DNA of 64,000 nucleotides, taken from positions 3,900,001-3,964,000 of the forward strand of contig CP128835.1 in assembly GCA_030388825.1 (NCBI GenBank). The letters run 5' to 3'. Origin of the DNA: Rossellomorea sp. AcN35-11 (GTDB lineage: Bacteria; Bacillota; Bacilli; Bacillales; Bacillaceae_B). The translations under genes and the position numbers were made by a program. This document shows, piece after piece, positions 9,883 to 18,739 of the stretch. Positions within the stretch are counted from its first letter, which is position 1. Each line of letters begins with the position of its first letter. The notes beneath the pieces were generated by a model. The model did no database searches. It saw only the letters and a program-made list of their open reading frames with translations, and had not been told where the DNA came from.

Positions 9883-11424
9883 TTATTTCTTATAATTCAC
9901 ACCGTATACATCATGCCTGCGGTCTTTGAGCTGGCGAACCGTTCCCGATTGTCTCTGGCGGCGCAGCACCTCAAGGTCGACGTCTCCGATCATGACCATC
10001 TCGATGTTCGGATTCGTTTCCCCAACTATGCCATCCCTGGCAAATTCAAAGTCTGAAGGTGCAAATATGCCGGACTGGGCGTATTGAATGTCCATATTTT
10101 CAGTTTGGGGAAGATTCCCCACCGTACCTGAAATGACCGTATAGATCTGGTTCTCTACAGCACGGGCCTGTGCACAGTATCTGACACGGAGATACCCTTG
10201 GCGATCTTCCGTACAGAATGGGGTAAAGATGATTTTCGCCCCTTTGTCTGTTGCGATACGGGCAAGCTCAGGGAATTCAATATCATAACAGATTTGAATG
10301 GCGATCTTTCCGCAATCAGTATCGAATACCCGAACAGAATCTCCCGGGCTGATCCCCCACCACTTTCGTTCATTTGGTGTGATATGAATCTTGTATTGCT
10401 TCTCTATCGTTCCATCCCGGCGGAACAGATAGGCAATATTATAAATCTCATCATCTTCTTCCTTTACAAAATGAGAACCCCCAATGATGTTCACGTTGTA
10501 ACGAACAGCAAGATCCGTGAATAATTCAATGTATTCCTCCGTGAAATCGGTCAGCTTTCTCACAGCAAGGCTGGGTGACTGAATATTCAGGAATGACATC
10601 AGCTGTGTAGTGAAGATTTCAGGGAAGACAACGAAATCCGACTTGGCATCTGAGGCGACATCCGTAAAATACTCAACCTGATTGGCAAACTCCTCAAAGG
10701 AATTAATTTTACGCATCATATATTGAACAACACAGATCCGGACCGGATAACTTGTCTTAAAATGCCGCTTACTTGATGGACGGTAATCGACATTATTCCA
10801 CTCCATGAGGGTAGCGTATTTATGAGATCGTTTATCATCTGGTAAGTAGTTCGGATTGATCCGCATCAGGGTGAATCCATTTAATAATTGGAAGGAAAGG
10901 ACCGGATCATAAATTTTATGACGCCCTACTGAATCGACGTACTCACGGGGAGACATCTCCTCTGAGTACTTGTGATAATTCGGGATTCGGCCGCCGATGA
11001 TGATACTCTTCAAGTTCCACTGGCGTGCAAGATCCTTTCTTGCTTCATACAAACGGTGCCCAACTTTCATACGTCTGTATTCAGGATGAACCATGACTTC
11101 AATTCCATATAAATTATAGCCGTCCGGATTGTGATTCGTTATGTAACCGTTATCCGTTACATCGTCCCATGTATGACGGTCATCGTACTCATCGAAGTTA
11201 ATAATTAAGCTTGAGCATGAAGCAATGATTTCCCCTTCTAATTCCGCCACAAGCTGTCCTTCTGGAAACACGTCCAGATGACTTTCCAAATGCTCTACCT
11301 TCCATGGATCCATTCCCGGAAAACAGACAGACTGCATGTTGATGATATCTTGAATGTCCCTATGTTCCATAGGACGAATGATCATTTTCTTTTCAAACTG
11401 TGATAAATCTAGTTTTTCTGCCAT
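9883..11424 (-). CDS. yhcX: GNAT acetyltransferase-nitrilase fusion (YhcX)
   Basis: A two-domain cytoplasmic protein of 513 aa. Residues 13-200 form an N-acetyltransferase (GNAT) domain with the acetyl-CoA loop around EYRRMKVGHRLYEAR. Residues 228-500 form a carbon-nitrogen hydrolase domain with the full catalytic triad: Glu269 (VVFPE), Lys345 (KIHITPNE) and Cys379 (QICYDIEFPE). This is the architecture and the exact length I recall for B. subtilis YhcX. The substrate is unknown; amidase activity on an acylated amine is plausible. The start has AAGGAGTAG before the ATG. It is a member of the conserved yhc block. Confidence 0.93.
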   Translation of the reverse strand: MAEKLDLSQFEKKMIIRPMEHRDIQDIINMQSVCFPGMDPWKVEHLESHLDVFPEGQLVAELEGEIIASCSSLIINFDEYDDRHTWDDVTDNGYITNHNPDGYNLYGIEVMVHPEYRRMKVGHRLYEARKDLARQWNLKSIIIGGRIPNYHKYSEEMSPREYVDSVGRHKIYDPVLSFQLLNGFTLMRINPNYLPDDKRSHKYATLMEWNNVDYRPSSKRHFKTSYPVRICVVQYMMRKINSFEEFANQVEYFTDVASDAKSDFVVFPEIFTTQLMSFLNIQSPSLAVRKLTDFTEEYIELFTDLAVRYNVNIIGGSHFVKEEDDEIYNIAYLFRRDGTIEKQYKIHITPNERKWWGISPGDSVRVFDTDCGKIAIQICYDIEFPELARIATDKGAKIIFTPFCTEDRQGYLRVRYCAQARAVENQIYTVISGTVGNLPQTENMDIQYAQSGIFAPSDFEFARDGIVGETNPNIEMVMIGDVDLEVLRRQRQSGTVRQLKDRRHDVYGVNYKK

Positions 11425-11607
11425 ATATGATCTACTCCTTCATAAAATACCCATATTATATACCCTTATAGTGCACTGATGAAACGAAGTTCATGACAGT
11501 CCACTTCATTTATTTTAGCAAAGGGATGGAAGCGATTTGAAGAATTTTGATTTGTGTGAGTTTCTGTACGTAAAGTGAGTTCGGAAACATTGTTTAAAAG
11601 AGGCTGG

Positions 11608-11702
11608 TGGCATAAGGCGAAAAGGCCCTTAAGGCGTTCTTTGCCTTCATGGACGGTTTTGACTTATAACATGTGCTTCTATGCCCTGCAGCTCGACAGG
11701 TC
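11608..11702 (+). repeat. Degraded hairpin repeat unit
   Basis: Similar to the units at 2073 and 21272 but decayed. GCATAAGGCG, AAGGCGTTCTTTGCCTT, TTTTGACTTAT and CCCTGCAGCTCGACA follow in the family order, while the GACAAG and ACCTCGAG parts and arm pairing are lost. It lies in the 450-base gap between malL and yhcX; the rest of that gap shows no gene. Confidence 0.55.
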
Positions 11703-11789
11703 TCACATAAGCTGCACTTCCCCCAGGAGTCTACGTCTAGTACTCCAATCAACCGCTGGTTAATTGCAATCTAAGATATTTTAATAAGT

Positions 11790-11841
11790 ATAACACCCGA
11801 ACTATATTACCTATTTACAGGTAAATTAGTTCGGGTGTTAT
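11790..11841 (-). terminator. Long hairpin terminator after malL
   Basis: Perfect 15-bp outer stem (11790-11804 with 11827-11841) plus an inner TTACCT/AGGTAA stem, about 35 bases past the malL stop. A few T follow on either side. Confidence 0.7.
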
Positions 11842-11875
11842 TTAGACATAAATCCTTTTGTCCCAGTTTCCCTGA

Positions 11876-13549
11876 TCAGCCTTTATAATAATATGCCGTC
11901 GCTTCCCACGGGTTCAGAGTAAACTCATTTTCTATACGCTTATCTTCGTTGGTAATGAGCACTTTGGCACGTTTGATGTCAAATGAAGCGATGTTCTCCA
12001 AGACTTGCTTCTCTCCTGATACGTTGCAAAGAACCAATATTTTCTCATTTCCATAGGTTCTCGTATAAGCATACACGGAAGGATGTTCTGGATAATGGAG
12101 CTCAAAGGAACCATACGGGATGATTTCGTGCTCTTTTCGGAGAGAAATCAACTTTTGATAGTAGTAAAAAATAGAATCGGGATCATTTAAAGCTTCTTCA
12201 ACATTGATTTCTTTATAGTTTGGGTTAAGCCGGATCCATGGCTCCCCTTCCGTAAATCCTCCATGAATCCCGTTGTTCCACTGCATTGGGGTTCTGGCGT
12301 TATCTCTCCCCTTCACATAGATGGAATTCATGATTTCTTCCGGATTCTTCCCTGCTCCTATTTTTTCACGGTACATGTTTAACGTTTCGATATCCCTGTA
12401 ATCATCAATCGATGAAAAACGGACATTCGTCATACCAAGCTCTTCCCCCTGATAAATGTAAGGAGTGCCCTGCATGAGGTGAAGTAGTGTTGCGAGCATT
12501 TTCCCGGACTTTACGCGATACTCCCCATCGTCCCCAAGCCTTGACACGATCCTTGGCTGGTCATGGTTATTCCAATACAAGCTATTCCAGCCTTTACCGT
12601 GAAGCTCCGTTTGCCACTTCGTTAAGATTGATTTTAATTTTACCAGATCGAATGGGATGACGTCCCATTTCCCCCCTGGACCCGAGTCCACGTCCATGTG
12701 TTCAAACTGGAATACCATGTTCACTTCATTTCGGCCTTCACCTGTATAAAGGATGGCTTCTTCCGGTGTGACACCAGGCATTTCTCCTACTGTCATGGCA
12801 TCATAATGTGAAAGGACTTCTTGATTCATCTCTTGGAGAAATTCATGAATGCGCGGGCCGTTCATAAAGAAATCATGACCAGATGCATACTCCTTTCCTT
12901 CAGGGTTCGGAGCATCTGGGAGTCCTGGAACTTTTGAAATAAAGTTGATGACATCCATCCTGAAACCATCGATGCCCTTATCCAGCCAAAACTTCATCAT
13001 GCGATAAATTTCCTGACGAAGCTTCGGATTTTCCCAGTTCAGATCCGGCTGTTTTTTTGAAAAAATATGAAGGAAGTATTCGTCTGTCTCCTTATCGTAT
13101 TCCCAGGCTGATCCACTGAAAACCGATTCCCAGTTGTTCGGTTTTTGTCCGCCTTTTCCTTCCCGCCAAATATAATAATCCCGGTAAGGATTATCCTTCG
13201 ATTTCCTTGACTCCACAAACCAGCCGTGCTCATCTGAAGAGTGATTTACAACCAGGTCCATTACTAGCTTTATGTCTCTCTTATGCATTTCATCAAGCAT
13301 TTCTTCCCAGTCAGCCATTGTGCCGAATTCGTCCATGATTTTTTTATAATCGCTTATATCATAGCCATTGTCATCGTTCGGTGATTCGTAGACAGGGGAT
13401 AGCCAAACCACATCGATTCCCAATTTCTTCAGATAATCCAGTTTTGAAATAATCCCCCTGATATCACCGACACCATCCCCATTGGAATCCATGAAGCTCC
13501 GTGGATAGATTTGATAGACTACTGACTCTTTCCACCATTGTTTCGTCAT
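11876..13549 (-). CDS. malL: Alpha-glucosidase / oligo-1,6-glucosidase (GH13_31)
   Basis: Hydrolyses terminal alpha-1,4 or alpha-1,6 glucosides such as maltose, isomaltose or sucrose in the cytoplasm. The 557-aa product has GH13 signatures in order: DLVVNHSSDEH (region I), GFRMDVINFI with the nucleophile Asp (about residue 199), TVGEMPG with the acid/base Glu (about 255), and NNHDQPR with the third Asp (about 328). The ATG at 13549 has AGGAGG upstream; the frame extends to 13630 without support. A perfect cre match sits upstream at 13585-13598, implying CcpA or LacI-type control. No transporter is adjacent, so substrate uptake must be encoded elsewhere. Trehalose-6-phosphate hydrolase is a less likely alternative. 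Confidence 0.9.
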   Translation of the reverse strand: MTKQWWKESVVYQIYPRSFMDSNGDGVGDIRGIISKLDYLKKLGIDVVWLSPVYESPNDDNGYDISDYKKIMDEFGTMADWEEMLDEMHKRDIKLVMDLVVNHSSDEHGWFVESRKSKDNPYRDYYIWREGKGGQKPNNWESVFSGSAWEYDKETDEYFLHIFSKKQPDLNWENPKLRQEIYRMMKFWLDKGIDGFRMDVINFISKVPGLPDAPNPEGKEYASGHDFFMNGPRIHEFLQEMNQEVLSHYDAMTVGEMPGVTPEEAILYTGEGRNEVNMVFQFEHMDVDSGPGGKWDVIPFDLVKLKSILTKWQTELHGKGWNSLYWNNHDQPRIVSRLGDDGEYRVKSGKMLATLLHLMQGTPYIYQGEELGMTNVRFSSIDDYRDIETLNMYREKIGAGKNPEEIMNSIYVKGRDNARTPMQWNNGIHGGFTEGEPWIRLNPNYKEINVEEALNDPDSIFYYYQKLISLRKEHEIIPYGSFELHYPEHPSVYAYTRTYGNEKILVLCNVSGEKQVLENIASFDIKRAKVLITNEDKRIENEFTLNPWEATAYYYKG

Positions 13550-13584
13550 ATGTGTTTCCTCCTGAAAGATCATTTTCACTAAGT

Positions 13585-13598
13585 TGCAAACGCTTGCA
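13585..13598. promoter_or_regulatory. cre-like operator upstream of malL
   Basis: TGCAAACGCTTGCA matches the cre consensus TGNAANCGNWNNCA at every fixed position and lies 36 bases before the malL ATG. CcpA repression is the simplest reading; another LacI-family regulator could also use it. Confidence 0.7.
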
Positions 13599-13643
13599 CA
13601 AAACGTTAAAAAAATATCATACTTCTTCATTAAGATTTCTTAT

Positions 13644-13673
13644 TTTACAGTTATAATAATAACATACTATAAT
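13644..13673 (+). promoter_or_regulatory. Sigma-A promoter of bdbC
   Basis: TTTACA (13644-13649), an 18-base spacer and TATAAT (13668-13673) lie 31 bases before the bdbC ATG. Confidence 0.6.
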
Positions 13674-13704
13674 TTGATAGAATATACGAAGAAAGGAATT
13701 CTAT

Positions 13705-14130
13705 ATGAACAAAAAAGCAGATTCCCTGTTATTCCTTGCGTGGGCTTCCTCCCTTGTTGCAACTATGGGAAGCTTATATTTCTCTGAAATCATGAAATAT
13801 GAACCTTGTGAATTATGCTGGTATCAGCGTATCCTCATGTATCCGATGGTCATCTTACTCGGAGTGGCTTATGTTCGGAAAGACTTTCAGGCGGCACTAT
13901 ACTCCGGTATTTTATCCGGAATCGGCCTTCTCGTTTCCGTGTATCACTACTCCCTGCAAAAAGTATCGTTTCTATCAGAGAGCGCACCTGCCTGCGGACG
14001 CGTGCCGTGTACCGGTGAATACATCAACTTTATGGGATTTATCACGATTCCGTTCCTGGCTATGACAGGTTTCATCATCATCTTTATATCGAGCCTAATC
14101 GTATTAAAAGCAATAAAGGAGGACAACTAG
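13705..14130 (+). CDS. bdbC: Disulfide bond formation protein BdbC (DsbB family)
   Basis: A membrane quinone-dependent thiol oxidase of 141 aa with four transmembrane helices. It reoxidises an extracellular thioredoxin-like partner and passes electrons to quinone. Both redox pairs are present: Cys35/Cys38 in CELC after helix 1 and Cys97/Cys102 in ACGRVPC in the second outer loop. AAAGGA precedes the ATG. The thioredoxin-like gene follows one base after the stop, so the two form an operon. The sequence pair could serve competence, secretion or spore proteins. Confidence 0.93.
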   Translation: MNKKADSLLFLAWASSLVATMGSLYFSEIMKYEPCELCWYQRILMYPMVILLGVAYVRKDFQAALYSGILSGIGLLVSVYHYSLQKVSFLSESAPACGRVPCTGEYINFMGFITIPFLAMTGFIIIFISSLIVLKAIKEDN

Positions 14131-14131
14131 T

Positions 14132-14605
14132 TTGAAGAAAGTCATGATATTTTTAGTAGCAATTGTTGGATTATTTGCAGCCATCGCCATTATCACAAGC
14201 ATGCAGAACAGTCAAAAGGCAGAGGGGAATAAGTTTAAAAAGTCGAACCTGGATCCCGCCACTGTCGAACTTCTGGATGACCCTAATTATCAAAATATCA
14301 TCCTACCTGAAGAGCTTGAAGAGCAACTAAAGAATAACGAAGACGTGACCGTTTATTTCTATAGCTCTAAATGCAGTCACTGTAAAAACACCACACCTTA
14401 TCTAGCCCCTCTTGCAGAAGACATGGGTGTCGATATGGTTCAGTACAATGTTCTCGAGTTTGAACAAGGATGGAGTGATTACGGAATCGAAGCCACTCCG
14501 ACCCTCGTTCATTTCGAAGATGGTAAAGAAGCGGCTAGAATCGTAGGGGGACAGCCTGAAGAAGAATTCCGTAAGTTTTTTGAAGAGAATGTTACAACCG
14601 AATAA
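14132..14605 (+). CDS. Membrane-anchored thioredoxin-like protein
   Basis: An extracytoplasmic thiol-disulfide protein of 157 aa. One N-terminal membrane anchor (residues 5-25) is followed by a short linker and a thioredoxin fold with the active site CSHC (Cys81/Cys84) and the cis-proline loop ATPTLVHF. It is the likely partner of BdbC. It is smaller than B. subtilis BdbD, so I do not give it that name. It starts at a TTG, supported by AAAGGAGG nine bases upstream inside the end of bdbC. A terminator follows at 14620. Confidence 0.88.
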   Translation: MKKVMIFLVAIVGLFAAIAIITSMQNSQKAEGNKFKKSNLDPATVELLDDPNYQNIILPEELEEQLKNNEDVTVYFYSSKCSHCKNTTPYLAPLAEDMGVDMVQYNVLEFEQGWSDYGIEATPTLVHFEDGKEAARIVGGQPEEEFRKFFEENVTTE

Positions 14606-14619
14606 TGACACAAAAAAGA

Positions 14620-14650
14620 GGGGCTGACTTTTCCACAGGTCAGCCCCTTT
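14620..14650 (+). terminator. Terminator of the bdbC operon
   Basis: Nine-pair GC-rich stem (14620-14628 with 14639-14647) followed by TTT, 15 bases after the thioredoxin gene. Confidence 0.75.
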
Positions 14651-14781
14651 CAATTGAGGAGGAATTTCAAGATGAAGATATTCGGATATCTTCAGGATTC
14701 ACTTATTATAAGTTATCTTCCCCACAGTTTGATCTTATAAACATCTTATATGAATTTTCAAACTTTTCATCCCGTGATTCT

Positions 14782-15183
14782 TCAGATAAGAAGATGGTTA
14801 TCCGCCCTTGAATAAATACTCAGACTATGCTTACAAGCGGGTTCCGTACTGAATTGGTCATATGACAATGGGAAAAACATGCCAAACCCCTGGAGTATAC
14901 GGGCATTGTGATAAAACATATCCTCATATACATCTTTTTTCACACCGCTCTCGACGATGGAAATCAACGTTTGCAAGCTGGAAATGACCTGAAATGCTTC
15001 TTTAAGAGTACCAAAATATTCAAAATTCCTTGTTGTAGTATGCAGTACCTGCATTTCCTCAAATTGTTCGATTTCATCATCTGTGAAATAATCAGGGAAA
15101 ATAGTACAATACATGTACTGTATGAGCTCTTGAATCTTATCTTCCTGTTCATGTGTCGATGCTAGTAGAACTTTCACCTTCAT
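14782..15183 (-). CDS. yhcU: YhcU-like protein (DUF5365)
   Basis: A cytoplasmic protein of 133 aa with no membrane segment, made of an N-terminal MKVKVLLASTHEQEDKIQEL region and an aromatic acidic middle. It resembles B. subtilis YhcU (DUF5365), of unknown function, and is next to yhcT as in that genome. GGTGGG lies just before the ATG. It is divergent from yhcT and convergent with the bdbC operon, with only the terminator hairpin between. Confidence 0.82.
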   Translation of the reverse strand: MKVKVLLASTHEQEDKIQELIQYMYCTIFPDYFTDDEIEQFEEMQVLHTTTRNFEYFGTLKEAFQVISSLQTLISIVESGVKKDVYEDMFYHNARILQGFGMFFPLSYDQFSTEPACKHSLSIYSRADNHLLI

Positions 15184-15354
15184 AACCCACCTTTGTAATG
15201 GTTGTAATCTCTCTGTAATAGATATATTAAGGATAACATAGAAGTAGAACCCAAAGCGTGGTAATTATACCCATGAATTGGGTTGAACAGGAGTTAAAAT
15301 AGGCTTAAACACCCACGCGAGTATAAAGAGATTGTCTTATAAAGGAGATTTTTG

Positions 15355-16239
15355 ATGAAAACACAGAAAAAAGGGGAACTATTCGAACTAGTCATCCCAG
15401 ATAATTGGAAAAATGTAACGATTGAAACAATCCTTAGAAATAAGTGGCAGGCCCCTAAGAAAATGATTCATACTATGAGAATGGAAAAGGATATTAAAGT
15501 AAACGGAGAATTGATATCCTGGACCCACCCTGTTCATCCAGGGGATACACTTCAGATTCATTTGTTTAAAAAAGTAGATTACGATGTTCCTCCCACCTAT
15601 GGAGTGCTCGATGTTTTATATGAGGATGAACACTTGATTGTCGTGAATAAGCCTGCTGGAATCGACACTCATCCCAACCACCCCTGTGAAACGGATACCT
15701 TATCCAATCTTGTGGCGTATCATCATCAAGCCCGGGGAGAATACTGCCGTGTCATGCACATTCACCGTTTGGATCGTGACACGTCCGGGGCGGTCATATT
15801 TGCCAAACATGCCTTAAGCAAAGCGATTCTTGACCGGCTTCTTACTGAGCGAAAGATCAAACGGACTTACCATGCTCTTGTACATGGCACATTACTACGG
15901 AAAAAAGGTACCATCGCTGAACCGATCGGAAGGGATCGCCATCATAATACAAGACGAAGGGTATCACCTGCCGGTCAGGATGCCATCACTCATTATAAGG
16001 TGCTTAAAACAGAAACTTCTACCACAATGGTGGAAGTTCAGCTCGAAACGGGACGCACACATCAGATTCGTGTTCATATGAGCCATATCGGACACCCGCT
16101 GGTGGGAGATACATTATATGGGGGAAAACCAATCGTAAAGCGCCAGGCACTTCATGCGGCGAGGATCTCGTTTCCGCATCCCCTGACAGGTGAGAGAATT
16201 GAGTGTCAGGCTGAATGTATGGATGATATAGGGGTTTGA
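15355..16239 (+). CDS. yhcT: RluA-family pseudouridine synthase (YhcT)
   Basis: Converts specific uridines in RNA, probably rRNA, to pseudouridine. The 294-aa product has an N-terminal S4-like region (residues 15-75) and an RluA catalytic domain with the family motif HRLDRDTSG, whose Asp near residue 143 is the nucleophile, followed by ETGRTHQIRVH. The ATG at 15355 is seven bases after AAAGGAG; a TTG one codon earlier is also possible. Synteny with yhcU supports the YhcT identity. Confidence 0.93.
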   Translation: MKTQKKGELFELVIPDNWKNVTIETILRNKWQAPKKMIHTMRMEKDIKVNGELISWTHPVHPGDTLQIHLFKKVDYDVPPTYGVLDVLYEDEHLIVVNKPAGIDTHPNHPCETDTLSNLVAYHHQARGEYCRVMHIHRLDRDTSGAVIFAKHALSKAILDRLLTERKIKRTYHALVHGTLLRKKGTIAEPIGRDRHHNTRRRVSPAGQDAITHYKVLKTETSTTMVEVQLETGRTHQIRVHMSHIGHPLVGDTLYGGKPIVKRQALHAARISFPHPLTGERIECQAECMDDIGV

Positions 16240-16363
16240 TGGAATACGCTGATTCAGGCTTTCTTATTCCATCATATCGGATCTCGTAAGAAAATGTTCA
16301 AGGATACCCTTTGTAAGGATTACAGCCGTTGATTGAGGTCTCTTCAAGAATGTTAACAAGAAA

Positions 16364-16401
16364 AAACACCGGATCTATACTCATAAGAGTACCCGGTGTT
16401 T
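16364..16401 (-). terminator. Terminator of wrbA
   Basis: Nine-pair stem (16364-16372 with 16393-16401) with an A-run at 16361-16366 that becomes a T-run on the minus strand, 10 bases after the wrbA stop. Confidence 0.75.
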
Positions 16402-16410
16402 CTCGTTCCG

Positions 16411-17025
16411 TTACTTCAATCCGTTTTTCACCGCTTCAGCAATCTGGATGGTGCGACGGGTCTGATGTTTCACAGCAGGTTCTACCTCTTCAATCATGTT
16501 CCCTTCTTGATCCACTGTTACACTTGTTCCGTATGGGTTCCCGCCGGTAGTGAAACTTGATTGATCTGTATAACCAGGTGCCGCGATAATCGCACCCCAG
16601 TGCATCATGGTCGTGTATAGGGCAAGAACCGTCTGCTCCTGACCTCCATGTGAGTTGCTGGCAGATGAAGTGGCACTTACAACTTTGTTTGCCAATTTTC
16701 CATTAAACCATAATCCCCCAGTTGTATCCAGGAACGCTTTCACTTGTGAAGGCACGTTTCCGAACCGGGTTGGAACATTAAAGAGATAAGCATCGGCCCA
16801 TTCCAGATCGTCAAGTGTGGCAACTGGAACGATATCTTTTGTTTCATTATAGTGCTTCTCCCATGCGGGATTCGAAGCGATTGCACCCTCAGGTGCAGTT
16901 TCTTCAAAACGAAGTACTTTCACTTCAGCCCCTGCTTCTTTCGCAGCCTCTTCTGCCCATTTCGCCATTTGATAGTTTGTTCCTGTTGAACTGTAATACA
17001 TAATAGCAAGTTTTACGTTAGACAT
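16411..17025 (-). CDS. wrbA: NAD(P)H:quinone oxidoreductase (WrbA type)
   Basis: A flavodoxin-like FMN enzyme of 204 aa that reduces quinones by two electrons and so avoids semiquinone radicals. Visible motifs are the FMN phosphate loop YYSSTGTNYQMAKWAEE, the PTRFGNVPSQVKAFLD segment and the GGQEQTVLALYTTMMHWG region typical of WrbA. AAGGAGAG precedes the ATG. It lies 109 bases downstream of the doxX gene in the same direction. Inverted repeats upstream of doxX suggest both respond to quinone or electrophile stress. Confidence 0.92.
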   Translation of the reverse strand: MSNVKLAIMYYSSTGTNYQMAKWAEEAAKEAGAEVKVLRFEETAPEGAIASNPAWEKHYNETKDIVPVATLDDLEWADAYLFNVPTRFGNVPSQVKAFLDTTGGLWFNGKLANKVVSATSSASNSHGGQEQTVLALYTTMMHWGAIIAAPGYTDQSSFTTGGNPYGTSVTVDQEGNMIEEVEPAVKHQTRRTIQIAEAVKNGLK

Positions 17026-17133
17026 AATCGAAATCTCTCCTTTTAATGTGGAATGTATATAGAAAATGGATGAAACACAGAGTAAGGATGCAGGTAGATC
17101 TTAGAGAAACCTGCAACAGACCGCACTACACTT

Positions 17134-17541
17134 CTAGAATAGCAGTGCGTCTAAAGAGAATGATCCTGCCCCTGTCAATGCGACTCCAAGAGCAACAACG
17201 ATGAGGATCACATTATATTCTGTACCATTTTGGGTAACCCAATAACCATTTGGTCCATGCACTTTTACAATGGCTACAATCATCGTCCCAATGATAAGTA
17301 AAGCCGCCAGTGGCGTCAGAAAACCTGCCGCGAAGAGTAATCCTCCTGCAACTTCAGAAAGTCCGGCAAGCAATGCCATCGTCTTTCCAGGCTTGATTCC
17401 AATGGACTCAAAGAAACCACCTGTTCCTTGCAGTCCGTGTCCCCCAAACCAACCAAATAATTTTTGTGCTCCGTGAGCAGCAAATGTTAACCCTACAACT
17501 AAACGAATAACCAATAAACCAAACGCAGCTAATGCTGTCAT
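17134..17541 (-). CDS. DoxX-family membrane protein
   Basis: A small integral membrane protein of 135 aa with four hydrophobic helices, the typical DoxX length. It contains the family pattern GLTFAAHGAQKLFGWFGG and FESIGIKPGK near the N-terminus. DoxX proteins such as B. subtilis MhqP occur in quinone and thiol-stress operons, but their chemistry is unsettled. The ATG at 17541 has AAAGGAGG; the longer frame to 17592 is unsupported. The promoter region carries two inverted repeats (17603-17690), and wrbA follows, which fits electrophile-induced expression. Confidence 0.88.
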   Translation of the reverse strand: MTALAAFGLLVIRLVVGLTFAAHGAQKLFGWFGGHGLQGTGGFFESIGIKPGKTMALLAGLSEVAGGLLFAAGFLTPLAALLIIGTMIVAIVKVHGPNGYWVTQNGTEYNVILIVVALGVALTGAGSFSLDALLF

Positions 17542-17602
17542 CTTACTTCCTCCTTTTTGTTTTCCCTTCGAGATTGGCTTTAAACATTTCAAATCTAATT
17601 AT

Positions 17603-17690
17603 TCTCAAATCATTTATCTTTAATTTGAGATATATACATAAAAAAAGAGTACAAGTTATCTCGAATATATTTATTTTTAATTCGAGATAA
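17603..17690. promoter_or_regulatory. Two inverted repeats upstream of doxX, MhqR-like half-sites
   Basis: First repeat: TCTCAAAT (17603-17610) with ATTTGAGA (17623-17630). Second: TTATCTCGAAT (17656-17666) with ATTCGAGATAA (17680-17690), a perfect 11-bp pair. The half-sites resemble ATCTCGAAT/ATTCGAGAT of B. subtilis MhqR operators, but the spacing between arms is wider than I recall, so the regulator is uncertain. Confidence 0.55.
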
Positions 17691-17762
17691 TTATATACCA
17701 GCACTCTCTCCACTGTCAATAAGATTTTACCACTATTCAAGTAAATGGGTGCTTCCCAATCA

Positions 17763-17797
17763 AAAGGTCCCTCTATACGAGGGACGGACCTTTTTAA
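17763..17797 (-). terminator. Terminator of the aldo/keto reductase gene
   Basis: AAAGGTCC (17763-17770) pairs with GGACCTTT (17786-17793); an alternative inner pairing GTCCCTC/GAGGGAC is also possible. It is 25 bases after the stop. The sequence is close to the hairpin at 18740, so the gene is bracketed by two related terminators. Confidence 0.7.
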
Positions 17798-17817
17798 ATT
17801 TATTTCTATGGTACTGA

Positions 17818-18649
17818 TTAAAAGTCGAAGTTGTCCGGATCTGGACCGAAGCGTTCGTCAAGGTTCAGTTCATTGATTTGGTTCATTTCTTCCAATGTCA
17901 GTTCGAAATTGAATAGATCCGCGTTTTCTTTAATACGCTTCTCATGGACGGATTTAGGGATGATGATGACATCATTTTGCAAATGCCACCGCAAAATTAC
18001 CTGTGCTGCAGACTTTTCATGTTTAGCCGCAATATGATTCAGGGTCGGCTCATCCAGAACCCGCCCTTGAGCGATTGGAGACCATGCTTCCACGGCGATG
18101 TTTTGCGATGCACAAAATTCTCTTATTTTTTCTTGATTCAGACGTGGGTGAAGTTCGATTTGATTCAATACAGGCTTTTCATTGCCGTTCTTCATCACAT
18201 CTTCAAGATGGTGCTGATGGAAGTTGCTTACACCGATGGATTTCACTAAACCTTCCCCCATAAAGTCTTTCAAGAGCCTTCCATGTATCATTGTATTTTC
18301 CTTCTACCGGCCAATGGATAAGGTATAGATCCAGATAATCCATATCAAGCTTTTTTAAGCTCGTTTCAAAAGCTTTTAATGTTGAATCGTATCCCTGGTC
18401 ACTATTCCACACTTTGGATGTTATGAATAGTTCTTCTCTAGCCACTCCACCTTCTTTTACACCTTGACCTACGCTTTCTTCATTGTCGTAGACCGCCGCT
18501 GTATCGATGGATCTGTAACCGGATTGAATCGCTGTTCGAACAGCGTGCACCGTTTCAGACGGATCTTTCATTTGAAAGACTCCTAAACCAACATAAGGAA
18601 TGTCGATTCCGTTATGTAACGTTTTCGTACTTCGCAAGTTTTTTAACAT
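17818..18649 (-). CDS. Aldo/keto reductase (YvgN/YtbE type), one apparent frameshift
   Basis: NADPH-dependent reductase of aldehydes such as methylglyoxal. The reconstructed protein is 276 aa, the length I recall for B. subtilis YvgN. The catalytic tetrad is Asp49, Tyr54, Lys79 and His112, with the C-terminal cofactor segment IIPKSVHEKRIKEN. The frame breaks at a C5 run (18255-18259). Removing one base joins ALERLYG to EGLVKSIGVSNFH, which is exactly the family sequence, so a sequence error is more likely than a dead gene. A ribosome site (GGAGGG) precedes the ATG at 18649. Confidence 0.85.
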
Positions 18650-18739
18650 GTAGCATCCCTCCTGAATTACTATTTTACAAACTTAATCCCGATTATGCTA
18701 ATTTTATGATCAGGAAATGATCAACGCTGATGAAATCGA

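Noticed and set aside
14605..14811. 68-aa plus-strand protein
   Set aside because: Runs through the bdbC operon terminator and into the convergent yhcU gene; no ribosome site.
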